A model generated the notes under the pieces. That model worked only from the letters and a program-made list of their open reading frames with translations. It did no database searches and had not been told where the DNA came from. The position numbers and the translations under genes are program-made. From contig CP121450.1 in the NCBI GenBank assembly GCA_029689965.1, positions 2,356,001 through 2,420,000 on the forward strand: a stretch of DNA of 64,000 nt. Direction: 5' to 3'. This document shows, in pieces, positions 22,999 through 31,133 of the stretch. Every line of letters begins with the position of its first letter. Within the stretch, counting starts at the first letter, position 1. The stretch comes from Curtobacterium flaccumfaciens. GTDB lineage: Bacteria; Actinomycetota; Actinomycetes; Actinomycetales; Microbacteriaceae.

Positions 22999-23067
22999 GA
23001 AACACGACGTTTACACGGAGCGCCGTCGCGTTACACCCGCGAAACACGTCGTGCTCCCTCGTGAAAC
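22999..23067 (+). promoter_or_regulatory. GlnR-type operator upstream of amtB
   Basis: Half-sites sit on an 11-bp grid: GAAAC at 22999, TTTAC at 23010, GTTAC at 23030, GAAAC at 23041, TGCTC at 23052, GAAAC at 23063. GTTAC-N6-GAAAC matches the actinobacterial GlnR consensus GTnAC-N6-GAAAC. The site lies 70-138 bp before the ammonium transporter start, where GlnR would activate under nitrogen limitation. Confidence 0.65.
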
Positions 23068-23136
23068 ACCACGTCGCCAGACTCTGATCACCCGAAGCGG
23101 CCCCACGAGCCGCTGGCGCAATCGAGAGGTGAACAG

Positions 23137-24410
23137 ATGCTTGATCAGGGCAACACGACGTTCGTGTTGGTCATGGCGGCGCTGGTGTTGTTCATGACAC
23201 CCGGCCTGGCCTTCTTCTACGGCGGCCTGGTGAAGGCCAAGTCCGTCATCAGCATGATGATGATGTCCTTCGGAGCGATCGCTCTCGTGAGCGTCCTCTG
23301 GGTGATCTACGGCTACGCGATCGCGTTCGCGAACCACGGCGACGGCACGGCCGTCTCGGGCGTCGTCGGCTTCTTCAGCATCGACTGGAACCAGATCGGC
23401 CTCGGCCAGGCGTTCGAGGAGGCCAAGGCCTCGACCATCCACGCCGCGTACCCCTCGATGGCGTTCGTCGGCTTCCAGGCCACCTTCGCGATCATCACCG
23501 TCGCCCTGATCTCCGGCGCCATCGCCGACCGGGCGAAGTTCGGCGCGTGGATGGTCTTCGCCGGCGTCTGGGTCACCGTCGTCTACTTCCCGGTCGCGTC
23601 GTGGGTGTTCAACCTCACGTCCGGCTGGGCCGCCACCTGGGGCGTGATCGACTTCGCCGGCGGAACCGCGGTGCACATCAACGCCGGTGCGGCGGGTCTC
23701 GCGTTGGCGATCGTCCTCGGCAAGCGCGTCGGCTTCGCGAAGGGTGCGCACAAGCCGCACAACCCGCCGTTCGTGCTGCTCGGCGCCGCGATCCTCTGGT
23801 TCGGCTGGTTCGGCTTCAACGCGGGCTCCGAGGGCGCTGCCGACGGCGTGGCCTCCATCGCCTGGGTGAACACGCTCGCCGCCCCGGCCGCAGCCATCCT
23901 CGGTTGGCTGCTCGTCGAGAAGCTCAAGGACGGGAAGGCCACGTCGATCGGTGCGGCCTCGGCGCCGTCACCGGGCTCGTCGCGATCACCCCGGCCTGCG
24001 CCGCCCTCACCCCGGGTTGGGGCATCCTGCTCGGCTTCATCGCGGGCATCATCTGCTGCTTCGCGATCGACTGGAAGTACCGTCTCGGGTTCGACGACTC
24101 GCTCGACGTCGTGGGCGTCCACCTGGTCGGCGGCATCGTCGGCACGCTCTACCTGGGCTTCTTCGCCAACGACACCGGGCTGATCTACTCGGGATCGTTC
24201 GCGCAGCTCGGCAAGCAGGCCGCTGCCGCCGGCGCCGTCGGCGCGTACTCCTTCATCCTGGCGTTCGTCATCGGCTGGATCATCGAGAAGACGATGGGCT
24301 TCCGCGTCACGACCGAGGACGAGGTCGCCGGCATCGACACCGCCGTCCACGGCGAAGAGGGCTACGTCCTCTACGAGGAGGCCGACCGCACCCCGGTGTC
24401 CGTCCGGTAG
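23137..24410 (+). CDS. amtB: Ammonium transporter AmtB, one frameshift
   Basis: Trimeric inner-membrane channel importing ammonium, about 424 residues with eleven predicted helices. The N-terminus LVLFMTPGLAFFYGGLV and the signature DFAGGTAVHINAGAAGLAL are diagnostic; the pore histidines lie in AVHINAG and VGVHLVGGIVG. A lost C near 23959 (TCGGC for TCCGGC) breaks the frame in helix 8-9. No glnK follows; the gene ends at a hairpin. The upstream GlnR-type boxes point to nitrogen control. Confidence 0.95.
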
Positions 24411-24433
24411 CACCGGACACCACCCGCACGACA

Positions 24434-24462
24434 GGCCCCGCGCACACAGCAGGCGCGGGGCC
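24434..24462 (+). terminator. Hairpin terminator after amtB
   Basis: GGCCCCGCGC (24434-24443) and GCGCGGGGCC (24453-24462) form a 10-bp stem over a 9-nt loop, 24 bp after the amtB stop. No T-run follows, as is common in high-GC actinobacteria. Confidence 0.6.
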
Positions 24463-24498
24463 CGTCGTCGCGTCGGGGCGCGGCGGGCGGGCGGGGCG

Positions 24499-24625
24499 GA
24501 CTCGGAACGACATCACCGACGTCGTGCGACATCGGAAGCGTCGCTCGTCCACTTTCACAACAGTCCGCGCGCGCAAGGAACGACGAGGCCGCGGTCGTAC
24601 GACAACGACGCTGTCGTACCGAGTC
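24499..24625 (-). repeat. Dispersed 127-bp element, copy A
   Basis: Bounded by 14-bp inverted ends, GACTCGGAACGACA (24499-24512) and TGTCGTACCGAGTC (24612-24625). Its reverse complement aligns along its length with copy C at 35901-36022, and the ends match copy B at 43784-43910, which is also 127 bp. It fills most of the gap between amtB and the DUF6177 gene. It has no coding potential. Confidence 0.7.
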
Positions 24626-24694
24626 CACGTCCACCTGACGGCCGGTGCCATCGCACGGTGCGACTCGCGGCCACCCGCCCGGTAGGGTTCCGGC

Positions 24695-25810
24695 GTGGAC
24701 GACGTCACCCTCGCGCACCCGCTCGTCGACGCCGCCGGACCGGGTTTCGTCGTCAGCGAGACGGACGCCGCGATCGTGTCGCTCTCCTCCGCGCGCACGG
24801 GCCTCGTGCTCGACACCCGCGCCGCCGACCTCGCGTTCGTGCTCCTCACCCCGTCCACCAGTCGTGTCACCGCCGCGATGCTCGCCATGCTCCGGCGGAC
24901 GGGCAGCGCCTGGGTCGTCCGCGAGGGCGGCCGCTACCGCGCTGCCGGCTCGCCCACGACCACCGACGACGTCGCGACGGCGATGCTCTCGCCGCAGTCG
25001 TCGCCACGGACCGCCCGGCTCGGCGCCGACGAGGTCCCCTGGACCGAGATCGTCGTCTCCGTCCACCACCCCGCCACCGAACAGACCGGGATCGGCCGGA
25101 CCGCGGAACTGCTGCTCGAGGGACTCGCCGGCGCGGCACCGTCGGGGTGGGGCGCGGTCGAACCGGCGACGCTGTCGTGGAACGTCGGCGCCGTCACGGC
25201 CTTCGCCCGCCGGCGTGCTCCGCGCCCGACACGGCTGGTTGCGGCCGCCGCCGTCGAGGGCGGCGTGGCGGGCGTTCAGATCCGGATCGAGCGGTCCGCT
25301 GCCGGCGTCACCGAGGAGACGCGGCTGGCACTCCCGAGGACCGGACCCACGCCGGTTCCGGGCCGACACGCCCGCAGGGGGCCTGGTGCTCATCCGGGAG
25401 GCGCGGTGCGGGTCGCCGACGCCGGTGCGGCTCCGGCGGACGGTGCTGCCGTGGCCGTGCTCGCCGACCTGGCGCGTCGCCAGCGCGTGCTGCTGGGGAC
25501 CGCGTGGCGGTCGGCCGGGCACCCGGACGGGACGCTCGCCGCCCGTCAGCTCGGCATGCTCGTTCCGCTCGGCGCGGTCGTCGGAGCCGCGGGTGTGCGC
25601 GATCTCGGCGTCGATCCGTCCGCGCTGCCGACCGGTGCGACGGTCGTCGGGCCGCCTCGCGTGCCGTCGCTCGTGCTCGACTTCGCCCCGCCGCAGTCCG
25701 GTCTGACCGGCGGTGCCGAGGTGGAGGCGCGCTGGCGTCGTCTCGCCGAGCTCGGGAACGCGCTCGGGCCGCGGGTCGTCGAGCTGCTCGGGGCCGGAGC
25801 GCGTGCATGA
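24695..25810 (+). CDS. DUF6177 family protein (type VII secretion-associated)
   Basis: Protein of 371 residues starting at GTG (MDDVTLAHPLVDAAGPGFVV). I recognise the layout and position of DUF6177, a family that accompanies WXG100-like proteins and large secreted toxins in actinobacteria; its biochemical role is unknown. Segments such as DTRAADLAFVLLTPSTSRVT and LLGTAWRSAGHPDGTLAARQ are well behaved. Residues about 215-245 (25340-25430) change character and another frame reads more naturally there, so two compensating indels are likely. It overlaps the next gene by 4 bp. There is no signal peptide or membrane segment. The DUF number is from memory. Confidence 0.55.
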   Translation: MDDVTLAHPLVDAAGPGFVVSETDAAIVSLSSARTGLVLDTRAADLAFVLLTPSTSRVTAAMLAMLRRTGSAWVVREGGRYRAAGSPTTTDDVATAMLSPQSSPRTARLGADEVPWTEIVVSVHHPATEQTGIGRTAELLLEGLAGAAPSGWGAVEPATLSWNVGAVTAFARRRAPRPTRLVAAAAVEGGVAGVQIRIERSAAGVTEETRLALPRTGPTPVPGRHARRGPGAHPGGAVRVADAGAAPADGAAVAVLADLARRQRVLLGTAWRSAGHPDGTLAARQLGMLVPLGAVVGAAGVRDLGVDPSALPTGATVVGPPRVPSLVLDFAPPQSGLTGGAEVEARWRRLAELGNALGPRVVELLGAGARA

Positions 25811-26179
25811 GCGCCGAGTGGGTGATCCTGTCCGGTCAGCACGTCGATGCCGTGGCCGTGCTCAGCGGTGCTGCCGAGGTCGACCCGGACATCGGCGTGC
25901 GGCAGCTTCTGGACGGCGACGCCCTGCAGCTCGTCGACGAGAGCGGCGTCGTGCTCCTCACGCTCTTCCAGTCCCGACGGCTCGAGAGCACCGTGGACGC
26001 CGAACGCCTGCTCGGGCGACCACTGCCCCGCCCGCTGCCCGAGGACGACGATCGGCTATGGTGGACGGAGATCCACGCGGCCGCGCAACCCCCGTTCCGG
26101 GGACGGCCGAGCAGATCGTGCGGAACACCGCGGACGCCGCCGGGGAACGGCAGTGTCCCGCGCCGCAGCAGGACACTGA
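25807..26179 (+). CDS. Unknown protein of the toxin locus, frameshifted
   Basis: ATG at 25807 overlaps the DUF6177 stop, so the gene is coupled to it. The first 100 residues (MSAEWVILSGQHVDAVAVLS ... DDDRLWWTEIHAAAQPPF) form a compact mixed domain, which I do not recognise. Two lost bases near 26100 and 26155 lead to a natural-looking end, GTAEQIVRNTADAAGG followed by TAVSRAAAGH and a stop at 26179; without the second correction the reading frame runs on. No membrane segment or Cys motif. It probably helps present or regulate the DUF6507/toxin proteins next to it. Confidence 0.55.
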
Positions 26180-26209
26180 CCGAGTCGAACGGGACGACCA
26201 GGGGGAACG

Positions 26210-26569
26210 ATGGGGACCGGCTGGCAGATCGAGCCCGCGGGAGTGCAGTCGGCGCTCACCGACACCGAGAGCGCCGCGACGAACCTCTCGACCGCGTTCG
26301 ACGGCCTCGCCGACGCCCACGCGGCGCTGACCACCGCGGTCGGCGACGACCAGGCCGTCGCCGGGGCCGTGGCCGCGCTCATCGAGAGCCACTCCGCGCT
26401 CCTGACCCGGGTCGGCAACCACATCACCGCCGGTCTCGCCGGCGCTGCCAACGCGACCCTCGCCTACTACCACGGTGACGAGGAGATGGCCGCGACGGCA
26501 CAGGCGAACGCGATCCGTGCCTCCAGGACCGGCGACTTCTCCGGTGTCGACCTGGGTGGTGACCAGTGA
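26210..26569 (+). CDS. DUF6507 family protein, WXG100-like
   Basis: Small helical protein of 119 residues beginning GTGWQIEPAGVQSALTDTES and rich in Ala, Thr and Asp, the size and composition of WXG100/ESX secretion partners. The helix-turn-helix hairpin is predicted from the alternating pattern over residues 15-95, and a YYHGDEEMA segment follows, comparable in place to a YxxxD/E type VII export tail. AGGGGG precedes the ATG with a 4-nt spacer. Its stop overlaps the GTG of the toxin gene (GTGA), so carrier and toxin are made together. The DUF number is from memory. Confidence 0.6.
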   Translation: MGTGWQIEPAGVQSALTDTESAATNLSTAFDGLADAHAALTTAVGDDQAVAGAVAALIESHSALLTRVGNHITAGLAGAANATLAYYHGDEEMAATAQANAIRASRTGDFSGVDLGGDQ

Positions 26570-28693
26570 CGGGCCAGTGTCGGGCCGACGGCCTGATCGA
26601 CCCGGACGCGATCCCCGGCGCGAACATCAAGGCTGAGCAGGTCGACAGCGCCGGCACGGCGTTCTCGACCTCGGCGACCGACGTGCGGACGCGCGGTTCC
26701 GCGGTGAAGACTGCTTGGGCGAAGCTTGGCGGCAGCTACACCACCCCCGACTCCGCCGAGCTGCTGACCGTGATGGACGGGGTCGAGACGGACACCGCGT
26801 CGCTCGCGGCGACTCTGCAGAAGGTGTCCACACACCTCAGCGACTACGCCACGGCGGTCGCACCGATCGCGAAGCGGCTCGTCGAGCTCAAGGCCGAGGC
26901 GGAGACCTTCGTCGCGAAGGCACTCAAGGGCAAGACCGTCGGGCCGTGGGACCCCGAGCACCCGGCGAACCAGGGCATCGTCGGGCTCGTGCAGAACTTC
27001 GGGCAGCAGTTCGACGACGCCCACCTGCGCTGGGACGAGTACACGCCGTACGTCGACGAGAACAACGACCTGCTCACCAAGGTCGCCGAGCAGGAGACGA
27101 AGCTCTCCGCCGCCTCCGCCGAGTGCGTCAACGCCATCAACGGGCTCCGTACCGACATGTGCCTGGCCGAGGTGCAGGCCGTCGACTACACCGCAGCGGT
27201 CAAAGCGAACGAGCCGATGCCGTGGGGGAGCACCGGACGCGGCGACCAGTCCTGCTCGGAGTCGTTCAGCTTCGGGATGGACGACGCGCTGCAGGGGACG
27301 CTCGACGGCCTCGGTGGGCTGATCGGCTACAACTCGCAGACCGGCGGGTGGGGCGACGGCGACTGGGCAGCGCAGTCCTGGAAGGGCTTCGCGGAGTCGC
27401 TCGGGCTCATCGCCCTGATGGGCAGCCCGCCGCTGATGATCGCCGGGCGCTGCCCAAGGGCATCCTGCCGGACGTCGTCAGCGACACCGCGCGGGGCATC
27501 CTGGACAAGCAGAAGAGCCTCGTCGAGGGCTTCGTCGGCACTCCCGAGGACTGGCGCGACGACCCGGCGCACGCTGCCGGGGGTGCCGCGTTCAACATCG
27601 GGACGCTCTTCATCCCCGGCGCCGGTGAGGTCGGAGCCGGCGCGAAGGTCGCTGCGCTCGGCTCGCGGCTCGCCGTGCTCGGTGCGGACGGATCCAAGCT
27701 TCGCGGCGTTCGGCTCGAAGCTCGCCACCGCCGGGACCGCGATGGTGCGGGTCGGGGACGCGCTGGGGAGCCTGCCGGGGAAGGCGCTGTCTGGTGTTTC
27801 GGACCTGCTCGAGCGGGGCGGGGTGGTTTCGCGGATGCGCTGCGGGGCTCGGAGACAAGATCCCAACCGTCAAGGTGAGCGTCGAGCACGCTGTGGCGAC
27901 GCCGGATGGGCTCGGGTTCGGGCTCGGGCGGCCGCACATCGAGGTGGGGCATCCGGAGCCGGGGTCGCACTGGTTGCACTCGGTGGCGGATCGGGTGGAC
28001 GGTGGAGCATCGAATCACGTCGAGAATGGTGGTTCAGCGCGCCTTGGCGGACCGACGGACTCTGGCATCGCCGCACCATCGCGGGAATCTTGGGAGTCGT
28101 CATATCCGTCGGAACGTCAAGACCCGCACGAAGTGCGTCATGTCTCCTACGTCGACGACGCGCTCCGCGAGAAGAACCTGCAGCCATCGACGCGGTACGT
28201 CATGACGGACCGGTCGTTCGTGCTCGATACCGATGCGCTGGGTCGCACCGTCCATGCCGATTCGATCGTCAGCGACATCGTGCCGCCGCAAGAGCGCGTC
28301 CGTTCCTCGTCGGAGCAGCTGCTCGCTGGTGGCGCGGATCGCCTTCCCGGAGACCACGGCGGGCACGTCGTTGCCACGGCTCATGGCGGTTCGCCATTCG
28401 GAGCCAATCTGGTCGCTCAGCACGGCGGTACGGTGAACCTGAAGGCCTTCGCCAGGATTGAGCGTGACATTCGGCGGATGCTCAAATCTGATCCAGCTTC
28501 CCAGATTCGCATGGAGACCGACATAATCTACGACGGCGTATCCCATCGGCCATCGCATTTCCGAATCACCTGGGGTAGGCTTGGGGAAGAACCCGAGGTG
28601 CAGATCATCGGTAACAACAACTTCTTGAGTTTTGACACGGAGGCCGATTCTTGGGATCGATGGAAGCCGAACTCGCTGCGCAGAACGAAGTAG
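26566..28693 (+). CDS. Polymorphic toxin: helical secretion domain plus C-terminal non-specific nuclease, frameshifted
   Basis: About 709 residues joined. The N-terminal 270 residues are helical and LXG/WXG-like (VDSAGTAFSTSATDVRTRGS, LAATLQKVSTHLSDYATAVA). A glycine-rich hydrophobic middle follows (FNIGTLFIPGAGEVGAGAKV), typical of pretoxin regions. The C-terminus carries GDHGGHVVATAHGGSPFGAN LVAQ and later YDGVSHRPSHFRITW, matching the DNA/RNA non-specific endonuclease NS_2 pattern with catalytic His in GGH. Frame breaks lie near 27450, 27696 (AAGCTT) and 27830. It is coupled to DUF6507 and overlaps the immunity gene by 34 bp. GC falls after about 28050, consistent with an exchanged toxin end. 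Confidence 0.72.
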
Positions 28694-29525
28694 CTGCGCT
28701 GACGATGCGAACGCTTGGTGAAGGTTGGGCGACCTGTCATGACGTTTTTGTCGAGGTCGCGAACACGCAGCAGCTTAACGGCATCCTCTCGACCTTCGAT
28801 GGGCAGTCTGTGCAGCGTCCCGCGCCCGACATCGAGCTCTACGCCGCTTGGTCGCGTCTCCGAGCGGTCATGTCTGGTCCGGACCGGGAGCATGGCTGAC
28901 GGGTCGCCTCAGGGTGTCGAGCGATGGCCACTACAGCATGGACTACGAATGGGATGCGCGGCCCGTCTGGCCGAGCAGTGTTGGGACCGACGGGGTGGTC
29001 CAACGAGGTCGGGATGTGGAACGTTCCGCTCTGCTCGAAGACCTGCTTCGGTATCCGCGGCGCCCGGAGATGACTCCTGATTGGCTCGCCGATTTGCATT
29101 CGTTGCCTGCTCCTGAATTCCAAGATGCTGTGTGGCCCAGCGATATGCGACAGATGCAAGAGGATCCAGATTGGCGCGTGATCGCCGAAGGCATCAAGCA
29201 GCTCATCGGGAGCGCCGTTCTCGACGATGACCTCGACCTCCTCGAAGACGACGAGGTGGCCGATGGTCTGCTGCAGGATGTCCTGAATCAGGTTGATGCC
29301 GGTCGACTTCGATCAATGCTGTCGGCGATCTCAAGCGACAGTAAGAGCGACTCCGATCGTTTGTGGACAGGCGTTGATCTTTCTGCGAATGCGGGACAGG
29401 CGCTGCTCGACAATCCGCAGATCTCCCCTCGGATCGATCGCTTCCGTGTCGCTATTGAGGCACTCGTCGCGTTCGAACGAAGTGTCGTCAGTCCGGGTCG
29501 AGCGAGCGGTCACTCAGAGGCCTGA
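28660..29525 (+). CDS. Probable YezG-like immunity protein, frameshifted
   Basis: Lies directly after the toxin, overlapping its last 34 bp. Joined across one lost G near 28893 it gives about 288 residues: MEAELAAQNEVAALTMRTLG, then EGWATCHDVFVEVA, RAVMSGPDRGAWLTGRL and SSDGHYSMDYEWDARPVW. The order EGW ... W ... G ... DYEWD resembles the YezG (DUF600) immunity family, known partner of nuclease-type LXG toxins. The last 130 residues (from MRQMQEDPDWRVIAEGIKQL at 29143) are acidic and helical and could be a second, fused or separate, immunity protein. Codon use is more AT-rich than its neighbours. The family call is by pattern only. Confidence 0.5.
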
Positions 29526-29556
29526 GTCTTCTCGACCGGCTCGGTTCGGTTCGGTT

Positions 29557-29697
29557 CGGTCCTCCGCTCGGGGCTGGCTGGACACGCTGCAGTGGACCCA
29601 TCGGGTTCCGGAGATCATCATTGCGGTGAAGGCGGTCGAGAGCCTTCGTGAGGATCAGCCTGCAGTCCAACAGATCGAGCACGCGCTGGGTGATTGA
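29557..29697 (+). pseudogene. Possible immunity-gene remnant
   Basis: After a (TTCGG)n stretch at about 29543-29562, an open frame reads RGWLDTLQWTHRVPEIIIAV and continues KAVESLREDQPAVQQIEHALGD to a stop at 29695-29697. It looks like the end of a real protein but has no start or ribosome site in frame, so it may be the 3' end of an older immunity gene left by recombination. Alternatively it is the end of the preceding gene reached by frameshift. Confidence 0.3.
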
Positions 29698-29717
29698 CGT
29701 CCAGCGGACGCTGCCGG

Positions 29718-30254
29718 TCAGAGTCGCCGGTGCACGTACGCCCATCGGTTGTCGAACGCCCTGCGGACGTCCGAGAGCAGGTGCCGGGCCATTTCGATCC
29801 CGTCGTATCCGAAGCACTCGATCGTGATACCCGGATTGCCGAACACCAGGCTGTTCTCCACGTTCATGTCACCGGCCCGAGCGACGGTTCCGCATCCGGC
29901 GCAGGCGAAGGACGGCTCCGGACCGAACAGCCAATCGCCGAGGTCCGAGATGTCGTCGTCTGCGATCTCCTTGTTGCAATTCCTGCAACGGGGCCCCTCC
30001 ATGTCGGACACAGCATCCCACATCGAGTCCTCGACAGAGCAGAGGATCTGGCCCGATGGAGACGCTCCCGCAGTCCTGACGACGAACGGATCAGCTCGTC
30101 GACCGAGGGCCGCTGATGCGCCCGGTTCGGAGGTCGACGAGTCTGGGGCGCTCCAACCGCTCGCACGCAGCCACTCGTTCACTTCGGCTGCCTTCCGCCG
30201 CTGATCCGTTTCGGGGACGTCGAGGGCGACGACGAGCTCAGTGTGTTCACTCAC
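29718..30254 (-). CDS. Unknown protein with four-cysteine zinc ribbon
   Basis: Intact gene of 178 residues from GTG at 30254 (MSEHTELVVALDVPETDQRR). The centre carries PRCRNCNKEIADDD and, 25 residues on, FACAGCGTVARAGD: two CxxC pairs that should bind one zinc. The rest (NPGITIECFGYDGIEMARHL, SDVRRAFDNRWAYVHRRL) is globular. I do not recognise the family. It is convergent with the toxin/immunity genes, 20 bp from the remnant, and divergent from the tyrosine phosphatase (43 bp). GC is slightly low at its 3' end, so it may belong to the acquired segment. Confidence 0.6.
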   Translation of the reverse strand: MSEHTELVVALDVPETDQRRKAAEVNEWLRASGWSAPDSSTSEPGASAALGRRADPFVVRTAGASPSGQILCSVEDSMWDAVSDMEGPRCRNCNKEIADDDISDLGDWLFGPEPSFACAGCGTVARAGDMNVENSLVFGNPGITIECFGYDGIEMARHLLSDVRRAFDNRWAYVHRRL

Positions 30255-30297
30255 GACCGCATCCTGCCAGACAGCAGGACTCAGGCAGAGTGGACCC

Positions 30298-30954
30298 GTG
30301 ACCACGACGTCGAACACCCTGACCAACCTCCGCCCCGTCGGGGGTGCCGCCCTCCAGGCCGACCGCCCTCGCACCGTGTACCGGGCGAACACCGAACCGG
30401 TGGATGCGGACGCGTATCCGGCCGGTCTCTCCGCGGTGATCGACCTTCGCCGCGTCGACGAGACCGACGCCGTGCCACATCCCCTCGCCACGACCCCCGG
30501 CTACCGGGGTGTCCCGATGTTCGATCCGTCGTCGGGCCTGGAGTCGGCCGCCGAGGCGATCGCCCTCGAGGACCAGTACATCGACTGGCTCGACCGGCAC
30601 CGCAGCGGGATCGCCGAGGCCCTGCGTGCCATCGCTGCGACGGACGGTGACGTCCTGGTGTGCTGCTCCGCCGGCAAGGATCGTACGGGGATCGTCAGTG
30701 CTCTCCTCGCCCGGCACTGGGGTGACAGCGTCGAGGCGATCGGACGCGACTACGCCGCGAGTGCCGCCGGCCTCACGGACCGGTTCGCACGGGAGCGCGC
30801 CGCGAGCACCGACCTGGAGGCCACCGCGACCGCGCAACGGTGCGTCCCCGAGATCATGACGACGGTCATCGAGCACGTCGAGCGCCGTTGGGGGAGCGTC
30901 GACGACTACCTGCGGGCCATCGGCCTGCAGGATGCGGAGATCGCGGCGCTCTGA
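30298..30954 (+). CDS. Tyrosine-protein phosphatase (DSP-like)
   Basis: Intact 218-residue protein with the CX5R phosphatase loop VCCSAGKDRTGIVSALL (Cys about residue 121). The N-terminus NLRPVGGAALQADRPRTVYR and the AVIDLRRVDE strand (the general region before the P-loop) match the bacterial tyrosine/serine phosphatase family PF13350, whose members dephosphorylate phosphotyrosine or phosphoinositides. The start is GTG 30298 (VTTTSNTLTNLRPVGG). It stands alone, followed by degenerate palindromes. Cytoplasmic, no signal peptide. Confidence 0.85.
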   Translation: MTTTSNTLTNLRPVGGAALQADRPRTVYRANTEPVDADAYPAGLSAVIDLRRVDETDAVPHPLATTPGYRGVPMFDPSSGLESAAEAIALEDQYIDWLDRHRSGIAEALRAIAATDGDVLVCCSAGKDRTGIVSALLARHWGDSVEAIGRDYAASAAGLTDRFARERAASTDLEATATAQRCVPEIMTTVIEHVERRWGSVDDYLRAIGLQDAEIAAL

Positions 30955-30986
30955 TCGCGACGCTGGTCGCGTTCTCGACGTGACCA

Positions 30987-31094
30987 CGGACTGGAGGTGG
31001 GGCCCACCAGCCGGCTCCGGCGCGACGCGCCAGCGGCGTGACGGCCGTGCCTGGAGGGACGGTGCGGGGCCGACCCGCACCGCGCCCCCAGGCA
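30987..31094. repeat. Degenerate TGGAGG palindromes between phosphatase and aldo/keto reductase
   Basis: GGACTGGAGGTGGGGCCCACC begins at 30989 and is a decayed copy of the 11631 element. A second hairpin pairs 31048-31068 (TGCCTGGAGGGACGGTGCGGG minus two mismatches) with 31074-31094 over a 5-nt loop. Both lie between convergent genes and probably mark transcript ends. Confidence 0.45.
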
Positions 31095-31133
31095 GATGGT
31101 CGCGTCAGCGACCCGTTGGTCCCGTCGGCGACG

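Noticed and set aside
29293-29556. Additional ORF overlapping the immunity gene
   Set aside because: Its composition is that of an out-of-frame shadow; only the last 45 codons look protein-like, and these are listed separately.
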